A DNA stretch of 64,000 nucleotides, taken from assembly GCF_039871655.1 (NCBI RefSeq), contig NZ_JBDPLZ010000003.1:1-64000 (forward strand). The letters are read 5' to 3'. The stretch's first letter is position 1. The number at the start of each line of letters is the position of its first letter. Source of the stretch: Actinocorallia sp039871655 (lineage in GTDB: Bacteria; Actinomycetota; Actinomycetes; Streptosporangiales; Streptosporangiaceae). Shown one piece after another: positions 40,565 through 49,274 of this stretch. A program made the position numbers and the translations under genes. The notes under the pieces were generated by a model that was given only the letters and a program-made list of their open reading frames with translations, ran no database searches and was not told the origin of the DNA.

Positions 40565-41689
40565 ATGGTCAGGAAGCTGGTCGCCGTGTTGTGCGCGGCC
40601 GTGGTGGCGGCGGTGCCGTCCGCGGCACGCGCCGACGCGCCCCCGCCCGCCAAGGTGCTGTCGAACTTCGAGACGTCGGCCCCAGGCAACGTCGTCAACC
40701 GGGACTGCGGCTTCAGCGAGAAGATCCCCGGCGTGCAGCAGAGCCTCTGGCTGTTCTGCGACTCGGAGTGGTCGGGCACGTGGTCCGGTTTCTGGCTGGG
40801 GGCCACCGCGGCCAGAGGCCCCTACACACCGGGGCAGGTCCCGACGGGGATCACCGAGCTGCCCACCCCGCCCGCCGCGGTGGGCACGCTGCCGAGCAAC
40901 CGGCCTCCGTCGGGCTTCCTGCCCAAGCCCACCGGGCTGGTGCTGCCGGACGGGACGGAGTGCACGGTGCCCGGCTCGGCGTACCAGGCTTCCTGGATCA
41001 CCGGGGTGGCGCGGCAGCCGTCGACTGCGAACCCGAACAAAATGCTCATCGTCTACACCGACGTCTGCGTGCACCCGCAGGACATGACCGGCGAGGGTTT
41101 CGGACTGGTCGAGTACGACCCGTCGACGAACACGCTGAGCGGCCAGAAGCGGGTGTTCACCGAGCCGAGCGGTCTGCCCTTCCAGAAGATCCTCGGCTCC
41201 CCGGTCTTCCGCGACGGCTACCTCTACCTCTACGGCTTCAAGTGCGACTCGATCGTGTGGGGCGGCTGCACGGCGGGCAAGACGACCGTCGCCCGGGTCG
41301 CCGCGAACCCGGCGTCTTGGCAGAACGCCTCGTCCTACCGCTACTGGACGGGCAGCGCCTGGGACGCCGACCACAACGCCGCGGCGTCCGTCGTCCCGTC
41401 CGCGACTCCGGTCGCCGTCCACGTCGACGACTTCTCCTCGGTCGGCAAGGGCCTCATCCTGATCGAGCAGCCGTCGATCGCCGGCGACTTCCGTGTCTGG
41501 CGGGCGAGCTCGCCCACCGGCCCCTGGACGCTGCTCACCACCGGCACCGCCCCCTGCGGCGCCCAGTCGGGATGGAACCTGTGCCGCGCGTACTTCGGCC
41601 ACCCCGAGCTGAGTACCTCGTCCGCCATGCTGATGTCGTACTACGACCCCACCGACAACCACGTCTCCGTCATGTCCGTCCCCTGGTAG
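40565..41689 (+). CDS. Secreted beta-propeller-like protein of unknown function
   Basis: A 374-residue exported protein. The signal peptide (MVRKLVAVLCAAVVAAVPSA, cleavage after ARADA near residue 25) is clear. The mature part has repeated blade-like strands with LVEYDPSTNTL, SPVFRDGYLYLYGFKC, WRASSPTGPWTLL and a closing VSVMSVPW. This resembles DUF4185/sialidase-like propellers. Paired cysteines suggest disulfides. No catalytic residues can be assigned. It has a GGGAGG site and stands alone. Confidence 0.7.
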   Translation: MVRKLVAVLCAAVVAAVPSAARADAPPPAKVLSNFETSAPGNVVNRDCGFSEKIPGVQQSLWLFCDSEWSGTWSGFWLGATAARGPYTPGQVPTGITELPTPPAAVGTLPSNRPPSGFLPKPTGLVLPDGTECTVPGSAYQASWITGVARQPSTANPNKMLIVYTDVCVHPQDMTGEGFGLVEYDPSTNTLSGQKRVFTEPSGLPFQKILGSPVFRDGYLYLYGFKCDSIVWGGCTAGKTTVARVAANPASWQNASSYRYWTGSAWDADHNAAASVVPSATPVAVHVDDFSSVGKGLILIEQPSIAGDFRVWRASSPTGPWTLLTTGTAPCGAQSGWNLCRAYFGHPELSTSSAMLMSYYDPTDNHVSVMSVPW

Positions 41690-41823
41690 CCGGCTGAGGG
41701 CTTCACCTCATGGAAGAAGGTCGCAGGAGAAGGGACGCGTGACGCGCGGCCGGGGTGGGGAGGATATTCGGCACTCGGAAAGCGGTGCTGGGCGGGTGTC
41801 CGGCCACAACCCAAGGTGTTCCC

Positions 41824-43221
41824 ATGGCAGAACGGTCCGCGGTCCGGCTGACGGCGACGCTGGATTCCCGGCTGAGCCGGTGGCTCTGGCTGGTCAAATG
41901 GATTCTCGCGCTTCCGCACTACTTCGTCCTGGTGTTCCTGTGGATCGCCTTCTTCGTGCTGACGGTCGTGGCGTTCTTCGCGATCCTCTTCACCGGCCGC
42001 TACCCGCACACGATCTTCGAGTTCAACGTCGGTGTGCTGCGCTGGACGTGGCGCGTGTCCTACTACGCCTACGGGGCCCTCGGCACCGATCGGTACCCGC
42101 CCTTCACCCTGCATGACGTGCCGGACTATCCGGCGCGTCTGGACATCGCCCCGCCGCAGAGGCTGTCGCGCGGCCTGGTGCTGGTGAAGTGGTGGCTGCT
42201 GGCCATCCCGCACTATCTGGTGGTGGCCTTCTTCACCGGTCCCGGAATAGAGATGGCGTCGGGGACGTGGGAGGACTCGGGTCCGGCCCTGGACTGGGGG
42301 CTCATCGGGCTGCTCGTCCTCTTCGCGGCGGTGGCCCTGCTCTTCTCCGCGCGCTATCCGCGCGGCGTCTTCGACTTCGTCCTCGGCATGCAGCGCTGGG
42401 TGTACCGCGTCGTGGCCTATGCGGCTCTCATGACGGACGTGTACCCGCCTTTCCGGCTCGACCAGGGCGGCGACGAACCGGCGTCAACGCGGGACGAACC
42501 TGCGGCCGGGGCCGTCGAGGCGAAGCCCCCGGCCGCGAAACGCCCGGCGCGCTGGTCGGCAGGGCCGGTGTTCCTCATGGCGGCCGGCGCGTTGGCCGCC
42601 GCTCTCGCGCTCGGCACCCTCGCGGCGGCGGTCGCCATCACCGCGGTGGACCGATCGCGCGGCTCGGACGGCTACCTCTCGACGGACCTGGAACGGGCGT
42701 CCGGGGCGGGTTACGCGCTGGTCTCCGAGGAGGCCGAGATCAGGGGAGAAGGCGTCGAGTTCCTGCGGGACTTCCTCGGCACCGTCCGGATCACGGCCCG
42801 CGACGGCAAGCCGCTGTTCGTGGGTATCGGGCCCCGAGCAGAGGTGGAGCGTTATCTCTCCGGTGTCCCGTACGAGCGCATCACCCACACGGTCTTCTCC
42901 CGAGGAGACGAGCGCGACCTCGTCCAGGAGGGCGAGCCCGGCGCGACGGCGCCGCCCCGCCCCGAACTCCAGCCCTTCTGGGCTGCCAAGACCGCCGGCC
43001 CGGGAACCCAGCAGCTCACCTGGGACGTCCGTGAAGGCGAGTGGACGGTCGTCGTCATGAACGCCGATGCGTCCCCCGGCATCACCGCGGACCTCCGGCT
43101 GGGCGCGACCCTCCCCGGAATCTCCGGGATCGCCACGGGCCTGTACGTGGCGACGGTGGTCCTGCTCGGCCTCGGCGCGATCCTGATCGTCCTGAGCATC
43201 AGGCTGGCCCGCCCGGAGTGA
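41824..43221 (+). CDS. DUF4389 membrane protein
   Basis: A 465-residue membrane protein with two DUF4389 repeats (RWLWLVKWILALPHYFVL then LFTGRYPHTIFEFNVGVLRWTWRVSYY, and again LVKWWLLAIPHYLVV then SARYPRGVFDFVLGMQRWVYRV). A linker and a TM helix near residue 245 lead to an extracytoplasmic domain and a last TM helix near the C-terminus. The function is unknown. The ATG at 41824 is preferred to the longer frame from 41755. The gene is convergent with an MFS exporter, four bases apart. Confidence 0.82.
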   Translation: MAERSAVRLTATLDSRLSRWLWLVKWILALPHYFVLVFLWIAFFVLTVVAFFAILFTGRYPHTIFEFNVGVLRWTWRVSYYAYGALGTDRYPPFTLHDVPDYPARLDIAPPQRLSRGLVLVKWWLLAIPHYLVVAFFTGPGIEMASGTWEDSGPALDWGLIGLLVLFAAVALLFSARYPRGVFDFVLGMQRWVYRVVAYAALMTDVYPPFRLDQGGDEPASTRDEPAAGAVEAKPPAAKRPARWSAGPVFLMAAGALAAALALGTLAAAVAITAVDRSRGSDGYLSTDLERASGAGYALVSEEAEIRGEGVEFLRDFLGTVRITARDGKPLFVGIGPRAEVERYLSGVPYERITHTVFSRGDERDLVQEGEPGATAPPRPELQPFWAAKTAGPGTQQLTWDVREGEWTVVVMNADASPGITADLRLGATLPGISGIATGLYVATVVLLGLGAILIVLSIRLARPE

Positions 43222-43225
43222 AGGG

Positions 43226-44548
43226 TCACCGCTGCTCCGCCGGGGCTGGGTCGTCGGTGTCGTGGGGGTCGTCGAGGCGGTTCAGACGGATCCGGCCGAA
43301 GCCGCAGATCAGGAGGAGGGAGGAGAGGAGCATCAGCGCGCCCGCACCGCAGATGGTGGGGCGGGGGCCCAGCCAGTCGGTGAGGTGGCCCTGGAGCAGG
43401 CCGCCGACGGGGAAGGAGGCGGTGGTCACCATGATCCTGCAGGCCATCACGCGGCCGCGCAGCCGGTCGGCGACCATGAGCTGGACGGCGGTGTTCACCC
43501 CGGAGATGACCGCGAGGAAACATCCGCCCACGGCGACCAGGGAGAACATGGCGAAGAGGTAGCCGGGGGCGGCGCCGAAGGCGATGAGGGCGACCCCGTA
43601 GAAGACCAGGCCCCAGCGGACCATCCGGCTGAGGCTCAGACCGCTGAAACCGCCGGAGACCAGCGGAGTCGTGAGCACGGCGCCGATGCCGAGGGCGGCG
43701 TTGAGCAGGCCCAGCCCCATCGCTCCGGTGTGGAAGACGCTCTCGGCGAAGACGACGGTGAGCTGGAAGACCGGGTTGCCGAGCACCCCGACCAGGACGG
43801 AGACCAGCAGGGAGACGAGGATGCCGGGCCTGCCGCGGATGTAGCGCAGCGCCTCGGTGAACTGGCGGGTGACGCCGTCGGAGGAGGAGACCGCGGGTCC
43901 GGAGTCACCCGTGCCGCTGATGAGCGTGAGCGCGGCGAGTACGAAGAAGAACGACAGCCCGTTGAGGAAGAAGGCCCAGGAGGGGCCGAGGGCGGCCAGC
44001 AGGATTCCGGCGATCGCCGGGCCGACGGCGCGGGCGGCGTTGAACTGCAGGGAGTTGAGCGACACCGCCGACCGCAGGTCGTCACGCGGTACCAGGTCGC
44101 TGACGAACGACTGCCAGCTCGGCAGGTTGAGTCCGTGGAAGAGCCCACCGAGGCCGACCAGGGCCAGCAGCGCCAGGGGCTCGCGCAGGCCCGACGCCCA
44201 GAACGCCCACATCAGGAACGCCGCGACGGCCATGCCCGTCTGGGTGGCGAGCAGGACGCGCCTGCGGTCGTGGCGGTCGGCCAGGGCTCCGCCCAGCGGT
44301 CCGAAGAACAGCCCCGGCAGGAACTGCCAGAGGCTCACCAGCCCCACCCAGAACGCGCTTCCGGTGAGCTGGTAGAGCACGTACGGCACCGTGAGGTTGC
44401 TCAGCCAGGTCCCGGTGTTGGACGTCAGCGCCCCGAGCCAGAAGATCGTGAAGTTCCGGTGCCGGAAGGCCCGCATCGAGTGGCGCAGGCCGGACGGCGG
44501 GGAGGGCGGGACGCTTTCGGTTCCGGCACGTTCCCCATCCTCGTTCAC
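43226..44548 (-). CDS. MFS exporter, MFS_3/EntS-like
   Basis: A 440-residue MFS transporter with 12 predicted helices of the MFS_3 (EntS-like) type. RHRNFTIFWLGALTSNTGTWL opens TM1, the motif-A loop GGALADRHDRRRVLL is near residue 75 and LVPRDDLRSAVSLNSLQFNAARAVGPAIAG near 140. The GTG at 44548 follows GAGGGAGGGGG. EntS exports siderophores, but related proteins export macrolides and other drugs, so the substrate is open. It is divergent from an HbpS-like gene. Confidence 0.88.
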   Translation of the reverse strand: MNEDGERAGTESVPPSPPSGLRHSMRAFRHRNFTIFWLGALTSNTGTWLSNLTVPYVLYQLTGSAFWVGLVSLWQFLPGLFFGPLGGALADRHDRRRVLLATQTGMAVAAFLMWAFWASGLREPLALLALVGLGGLFHGLNLPSWQSFVSDLVPRDDLRSAVSLNSLQFNAARAVGPAIAGILLAALGPSWAFFLNGLSFFFVLAALTLISGTGDSGPAVSSSDGVTRQFTEALRYIRGRPGILVSLLVSVLVGVLGNPVFQLTVVFAESVFHTGAMGLGLLNAALGIGAVLTTPLVSGGFSGLSLSRMVRWGLVFYGVALIAFGAAPGYLFAMFSLVAVGGCFLAVISGVNTAVQLMVADRLRGRVMACRIMVTTASFPVGGLLQGHLTDWLGPRPTICGAGALMLLSSLLLICGFGRIRLNRLDDPHDTDDPAPAEQR

Positions 44549-44674
44549 CTCGGGCCCCCTCCCTCGCTCAACAGATTCTGCCCTGCGGACGGCGAGGACT
44601 CCTTCCCGGGGACGAGGAGGGAATCGCCGTGCGTGAACCCCCAGCGGCCCGGGGGAACGGTATAAAGACCGCTC

Positions 44675-45100
44675 ATGGGAAAGAAACTGCCGCTTCAGGC
44701 GGCACGCGCGGCCGTCGACGCCGCGCTGGAGTGCGCCGCCGCGGACGGCCTCAGGGTCAGTGTCGCTTTGGTCGACGCCGGAGGCGCGGACATACTCGTC
44801 GTACGGGCCGACGGAGCCCCCTGGTTCACGCCCGAGGTGGCCCGCGCCAAGGCCAGGACGTCGACGGCCTTCCGCGGTCCCAGCGAGGCCATGGCCGGCC
44901 TCCGCGAGACCTATCCGGACCTGTTCGCCCTCGTGGACGACCAGGTCCCCTACCGGCTGACCACCCTCCCGGGCGGCCTTCCCCTCAGGCACGACGGTGA
45001 ACTGGTGGGCGCGATCGGCGTCAGCGGAGCCTCCCCGGAACAGGACGTCCAGTGCGCCGAAGCGGCCCGGGCGGCCTTCGCCGTCTTCCACGGCGAGTGA
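44675..45100 (+). CDS. GlcG/HbpS-like protein
   Basis: A 141-residue protein of the GlcG/HbpS family. LQAARAAVDAALECAAADGLRVSVALVDAGG, ARAKARTSTAFRGPSE and GGLPLRHDGELVGAIGVSGASPEQDVQCAEAA are characteristic. Streptomyces HbpS binds haem and senses redox stress outside the cell. This protein has no signal peptide, so it is likely cytoplasmic. Haem or corrinoid binding cannot be judged from the sequence. It is convergent with the HxlR gene. Confidence 0.85.
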   Translation: MGKKLPLQAARAAVDAALECAAADGLRVSVALVDAGGADILVVRADGAPWFTPEVARAKARTSTAFRGPSEAMAGLRETYPDLFALVDDQVPYRLTTLPGGLPLRHDGELVGAIGVSGASPEQDVQCAEAARAAFAVFHGE

Positions 45101-45127
45101 GAGTGGTCGAGGCGGTTCGCTCCGGGG

Positions 45128-45457
45128 TCAGGCGTCAAGGGAGTCCGCCCAGTCGCGGGCCCACGCGTCCAGGGGTTCGATGGCACGGCTCAGGGAGCGT
45201 CCCTGAGGGGTGAGGAGGTAGCGGTCGGATCCGTCCTGCTCGATCAGTCCGGCTTCGAGGAGTTCGGCGAGTCTGGCGTACAGGACGCTTGACGACATCC
45301 TGTCGCAGCGGTCGCGCAAGGCGCGGGCGCCCAGGGGTTCGGAGCGCAGCTCCCACAGGACGCGCAGGGCCCAGCGCCTGCCCAGGAGGTCCAGGGCCGC
45401 CATCAAGGGACGGCCGCCGTCCGAGCCGCGTACCTTCCGTCCGGGTCGGGGAGTCAT
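45128..45457 (-). CDS. HxlR-family transcriptional regulator
   Basis: A 109-residue winged-helix regulator of the HxlR/MarR-like type. MAALDLLGRRWALRVLWEL, ALRDRCDRMSSSVLYARLAELLEAGLIEQ and RYLLTPQGRSL form the typical HTH-wing order. It lacks the usual N-terminal cysteine of redox-sensing members. The ATG at 45457 has an AAGGTGG site. It is divergent from a carboxymuconolactone-decarboxylase gene. Two identical-type palindromes (45472-45488, 45508-45524) lie between them and are its likely operators. Confidence 0.9.
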   Translation of the reverse strand: MTPRPGRKVRGSDGGRPLMAALDLLGRRWALRVLWELRSEPLGARALRDRCDRMSSSVLYARLAELLEAGLIEQDGSDRYLLTPQGRSLSRAIEPLDAWARDWADSLDA

Positions 45458-45471
45458 CGCCACCACCTTGC

Positions 45472-45488
45472 GTTTCTTTTTCCGAAAC
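45472..45488. promoter_or_regulatory. HxlR-type operator 1
   Basis: GTTTC, seven bases, GAAAC (17 bases in all) lies 15 bases upstream of the HxlR start. It shares arms and spacing with operator 2. The centres are 36 bases apart, about three and a half helical turns. Confidence 0.6.
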
Positions 45489-45507
45489 ACTACAGTGCGT
45501 CGCGGAT

Positions 45508-45524
45508 GTTTCTGAATCAGAAAC
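45508..45524. promoter_or_regulatory. HxlR-type operator 2
   Basis: GTTTCTGAATCAGAAAC is a perfect palindrome around its central base and has the same GTTTC-N7-GAAAC frame as operator 1. It lies 21-37 bases before the start of the divergent decarboxylase-family gene. Confidence 0.7.
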
Positions 45525-45544
45525 GTGATCGGATGGAGGCCGCC

Positions 45545-46126
45545 ATGTCCCGGATCGTTCCCCTCGAGCCCCCGTACGACGACCGCACCGGACCGCTCCT
45601 GGAGTCCCTGATGCCCGCGGGCGTGCCGCCGATCGGCCTGTTCCGGACCTTCGCGCTGAACCCGGTGATGACCGAGGCGATGGCCGGCTGGGGGCGGTAC
45701 GAGTTGGGGCCGTCGATGTCGTTGTCGCTCCGGGCGCGTGAGATCGTCATCGACCGGACCTGCGCTCTGTGCCGCTGCGAGTACGAGTGGGGCGTGCACA
45801 TCGCCTTCTTCGCCGCGAAAGCCCGGCTCGGCGACGCCCAGGTCCGCTCGCTCACCCATGGTTCCCCAGCCGACCCGTGCTGGACGGACGCGGCGGAAAG
45901 GGCGCTCATCGGCGCTGTCGACCAACTCCATGACCGCAGCACCCTGGATGATGCCGTCTGGACCGAACTGTCCGCCTTCTACTCGGCCGAACAGATCCTC
46001 GACCTCCTGCTCCTGGCCGGCTGGTACCACGCGGTCTGCTACGCGGCCAACGGAGCCGGCGTCGAACTGGAGCCGGACGCGCCCCGATTCGCCGACTACC
46101 GGGAGTCGGCGCCCGCGGCGGGCTGA
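45545..46126 (+). CDS. Carboxymuconolactone decarboxylase/AhpD-fold protein
   Basis: A 193-residue all-helical protein of the carboxymuconolactone-decarboxylase family. REIVIDRTCALCRCEYEWGVHIAFF (residues about 64-88) carries the family motif, with C, C, E and H positions as in hydroxyperoxidase-type AhpD members. It may detoxify peroxides or quinone-like compounds. The ATG at 45545 with GGAGG is preferred, because in-frame starts upstream would put operator 2 inside the gene. Divergent regulation by the adjacent HxlR protein is likely. Confidence 0.88.
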   Translation: MSRIVPLEPPYDDRTGPLLESLMPAGVPPIGLFRTFALNPVMTEAMAGWGRYELGPSMSLSLRAREIVIDRTCALCRCEYEWGVHIAFFAAKARLGDAQVRSLTHGSPADPCWTDAAERALIGAVDQLHDRSTLDDAVWTELSAFYSAEQILDLLLLAGWYHAVCYAANGAGVELEPDAPRFADYRESAPAAG

Positions 46127-46241
46127 GAACGCCTGCCGGGCGTCGCGAGGCGCGGTCTCCGGAGGAACGCGCACCGCTCGAGTGGCGGACAAGGCGGATA
46201 AATCAGGAGCGAGGGCGTGCCGTGGCTGGGATGATGCGACG

Positions 46242-48413
46242 ATGTGCGATCTTGAAGCGCTGATCATCCGGAGGACCCGTCGGCTGCCCCGTCCCGAAGG
46301 GGGCACGGGGGACGGTTCCGTCGTCGCGCGGCAGTTCGACGCGGTGCTCATGTCCGCGGGATTCAAGCTGTCCCGGGCGGCCATGGAGCACCTCACCGGG
46401 CTGGACGAGGGGACCGTCGTCGACCTCGCGGTCCGGACGCTGGGGGCGGTGCGGCGGGAGGTGGGCGACCACGTCCGGCACAACACCTACTTCAAGGACT
46501 TCCCGGCCGGGGTGCCGGACACGGTGGAGTTCTGGGCACGGTGTCTGGCCGAGGCGCTGCTCGATCCCGCCGTCATCGAATCGGGAGGGATCGACGCCCT
46601 CACCGAGGGAGGCGGGCTGAACCTGCTGGCGCTGCCGTCCTACGGGCGGTATCTGCACGGCTATGAGGAGATGCTCGCCGCGCACGACGAACTGATCCCG
46701 GCGGCCGGGGACAGGGTCACGCTGCTGCACCTCGGCGGGACGGTCGAGGAGGAGGCGTCGAAGCTGTACCTGGAGCTCGCGGGCAGCCGGGCACCGCTCG
46801 GCGAGGACGGTCTCGAGGCGCTGCGTGAGCTCGCCGAGCACTGCGCGGACGGGCCGCAGCCCGAGGTGATCCCGGTGCGGGAGAACCGGGCCGTCGTCAA
46901 CCGGGTGCGGCTGGCGGCGGGGCGGGACCTGCTGGTCGACACCGTCACCGACGTGCTCCGGCTGGCTCTGGTGCTCTCGGGCGGGGACGCGGGGCTGGAG
47001 CCGGCCCGGTTCCGCTCTTTGACGCGCAGGGAACGGAAGGCGCTGCTGGCCGCGCTGGACGGGCTCGTGGCCGCGTCGCCGGCGAAGCTCGGAGACGTCC
47101 CGCCCCACCGGGAGCAGTGGAAGCGGCTGGGGGAGCGGCTCCACCCGCACGAGTACCCGAGGTGGCCGCACGCGGCCCGGGTGTTCGCCGTCGCGCGGGG
47201 AGAGGAGGCGGTGCGGTCGTTCCCCGCTCGGGTGCAGACGGCGATGGACGCGGGGGACATGCCGGGCGCGGTGAAGCTGCTGGGCTCGGCTCCGGGCTTC
47301 ATGTTCCGGTCGCTGGACTGGCTGGCGCGTTCGGCGTCCTCCGAAGAGGAGCGCCGCTTGGTGCTGGAGGCCGTCGAGGCCTCGGTGGAGCGGACCTCGG
47401 GACGGGTGCTGCTGTCCATGCGGGAGCACCTGGCGAACCGGGTCGCCTCCCGGGGAGGGAGCCGGGTCTTCATCAACCGGCATGGCAGGGCGTGGGTCGC
47501 GGAGGACCGGCGGGAGCCGCTCGACGCGGAACTGGCGGGGCGGCTGTGCGAGATCCTGGACGCCGAGGTGGCGCGGCGGCTGCCCGAGGTGGAGCACCTG
47601 GTGATCGACCGGGACGTGTGGCCGGTGGCGCTGCCCCTTTCGGGTAAATCGTCCCCGTCTGGGTTCGGGGTGCTGCCGCGCGGCTCGGTGTCGTCGGTGG
47701 AAGGCGAGCTGCTGCGCTTCTTCATCTACTGGCGGGAACGGGAGGAAGAGACGGACTACGACCTGTCGGTGCTCCTGCTCGATGAGGCCTACACGAACGT
47801 CTCCCAGCTCTCATGGACGCAGCTGGAGGGATTCGGTGGGGAGCACTCCGGCGACATCACCTCCGCCCGGGAGGGGGCCAGCGAGTTCATCAACCTGCAT
47901 CTCGGCGTGCTGGAGCACCGTGTCGTCATTCCGGAGGTGTTCATCTACGACGGAGAAGGCTTCCACGAGGTCGCCGAGTCGTTCTTCGGTTTCATGACGC
48001 GCGACGCCGAGCAGGCGGGTGCGCCGTTCGAGCCCGCGACGGTCCGGATGAAGTCCGACCTGCGGGGGGCGGGCCGGACGGCGCTGCCGCTGGTCTTCCT
48101 GCGGGGAGAGGACGGGAGGTGGCGGGCCAAGTGGCTGCACCTGTTCCTGCGCGGTGAGCTGGAGTTCAACCAGGTGGAGACGACCGACGCGACGGTGAAG
48201 TCCCTGGTCCGCGCGTTCGTGGACCGAGAGTTCCTGCGGGTCCGCCACCTGACGGACCTGTGGGCCGCGAAGGCGGGAACGGTCACCTTCCTCGGTGAGG
48301 AGGCGCTCCCGGACGTCCCCGTGACGTTCGTCGGTCTGGAGCGGCCCGAGGGGCTCGCCGAAGGATCGCGGGTGCTCGATCTGACTAATCTGATCGAGTT
48401 GATCCCCGCCTGA
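46242..48413 (+). CDS. Large protein with C-terminal TerD-like region
   Basis: A 723-residue cytoplasmic protein with no TM or signal. Residues about 495-650 can be read as a TerD-type beta-sandwich: YDLSVLLLDEAY, GEHSGDITSAREGASEFINLHL and VIPEVFIYDGEGFHEVAESFFGFMTRD. These follow the calcium-binding TerD order of acidic loops. Residues 1-490 are helical and charged and match no family I know. TerD proteins belong to tellurite/phage/stress systems, normally in ter operons, but none is nearby. The ATG at 46242 is preferred over a long upstream frame that overlaps the previous gene. It ends before a very strong terminator. Confidence 0.65.
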   Translation: MCDLEALIIRRTRRLPRPEGGTGDGSVVARQFDAVLMSAGFKLSRAAMEHLTGLDEGTVVDLAVRTLGAVRREVGDHVRHNTYFKDFPAGVPDTVEFWARCLAEALLDPAVIESGGIDALTEGGGLNLLALPSYGRYLHGYEEMLAAHDELIPAAGDRVTLLHLGGTVEEEASKLYLELAGSRAPLGEDGLEALRELAEHCADGPQPEVIPVRENRAVVNRVRLAAGRDLLVDTVTDVLRLALVLSGGDAGLEPARFRSLTRRERKALLAALDGLVAASPAKLGDVPPHREQWKRLGERLHPHEYPRWPHAARVFAVARGEEAVRSFPARVQTAMDAGDMPGAVKLLGSAPGFMFRSLDWLARSASSEEERRLVLEAVEASVERTSGRVLLSMREHLANRVASRGGSRVFINRHGRAWVAEDRREPLDAELAGRLCEILDAEVARRLPEVEHLVIDRDVWPVALPLSGKSSPSGFGVLPRGSVSSVEGELLRFFIYWREREEETDYDLSVLLLDEAYTNVSQLSWTQLEGFGGEHSGDITSAREGASEFINLHLGVLEHRVVIPEVFIYDGEGFHEVAESFFGFMTRDAEQAGAPFEPATVRMKSDLRGAGRTALPLVFLRGEDGRWRAKWLHLFLRGELEFNQVETTDATVKSLVRAFVDREFLRVRHLTDLWAAKAGTVTFLGEEALPDVPVTFVGLERPEGLAEGSRVLDLTNLIELIPA

Positions 48414-48501
48414 GTGCTATCTTTCTCGAAGGCGAGGCCATGAGGCGGCTTCCTTCTCACCTTTCTCTGTAAAAGAACCAGTCGTCTCGCTCTCCTCGCC
48501 C

Positions 48502-48538
48502 CGTGAAAAGGCTCCCGGTCACCGGGAGCCTTTTCACG
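48502..48538. terminator. Strong bidirectional intrinsic terminator
   Basis: A perfect 18-base-pair inverted repeat (48502-48519 with 48521-48538) has AAAA on the left arm and TTTT on the right, so it acts as an intrinsic terminator in both directions. It separates the TerD-like gene from the end of the mce operon, two bases before the last stop codon. Confidence 0.9.
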
Positions 48539-48539
48539 T

Positions 48540-49274
48540 TCAGGGGGTCTTCTCCGGGCCGGAGCCGGGCTTCTCGGTGGTGCCGTCGGGCTTGGTGAGG
48601 CTCTCGTCGTCGGCCGCGAGCGTGACCAGCGAGTCGACCTTCCAGACCCCCTTCTCCAGGATCAGCTCCAGCATGAGTTTCGTGCCGAGCACACGCCTCA
48701 GCCCGGCGGTGCTGTTCACCTGGGTGTCGAGCACGACCAGGGACCTGGCGCGCTGCCCGTCGATCTCGTTGACGTAGATGTCCCGCACGGTGGCCTCGGC
48801 GTTCGCCTCGTACTTCCTGATGACGTCGGCGAGGCCGTCGAAGGCCGTCTCGTAGCTCTGCCCGAACTCCGCGGACGACAGCGAGCGGATGCGTTCACGG
48901 GCGCCGTCCAGGTCGGTGTGCCGGTAGGCGAGCAGCGCCTGGCTGAACTCCGCGGACCTGGTCCTGACGAGCTGCTCGGTGCGCGCCGCGTCGCCGAGCC
49001 GGCTCGCCTCCCGCCACTGCAGGACCGCCGTGGTCGCCGACGCGATGAGGACCAGGGCGACGGCCGCGACGAGGAGGACCCTGCCGAGCGGGACGCGCAC
49101 GACCACGGTGTCCCCGTCGGACTTCTTCGCCTTCCGCTTCGGCGGAAGCTTCTCCTCCGCGGCCTCCTCAGGCTCCGCGTCGGGTGTCTCCTCGGCGTCC
49201 TCGACGAGCTCTTCGGCGGCGTCCTCGGTGATGTCTTCGGCCTTCGTCGTCATCTTGGTCTCCCGGGTGATCAT
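48540..49274 (-). CDS. Mce-associated membrane protein
   Basis: A 244-residue protein typical of the last genes of mce operons. An acidic, disordered N-terminus (residues 1-50, rich in Glu and Asp) precedes one TM helix (about 64-84, PLGRVLLVAAVALVLIASATT) and an extracytoplasmic alpha/beta (NTF2-like) domain with VRDIYVNEIDGQRARSLVVLDTQV. Such proteins stabilise Mce complexes. The ATG at 49274 overlaps the mceF stop by four bases; an alternative start is MTTK, seven codons later. Confidence 0.88.
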   Translation of the reverse strand: MITRETKMTTKAEDITEDAAEELVEDAEETPDAEPEEAAEEKLPPKRKAKKSDGDTVVVRVPLGRVLLVAAVALVLIASATTAVLQWREASRLGDAARTEQLVRTRSAEFSQALLAYRHTDLDGARERIRSLSSAEFGQSYETAFDGLADVIRKYEANAEATVRDIYVNEIDGQRARSLVVLDTQVNSTAGLRRVLGTKLMLELILEKGVWKVDSLVTLAADDESLTKPDGTTEKPGSGPEKTP

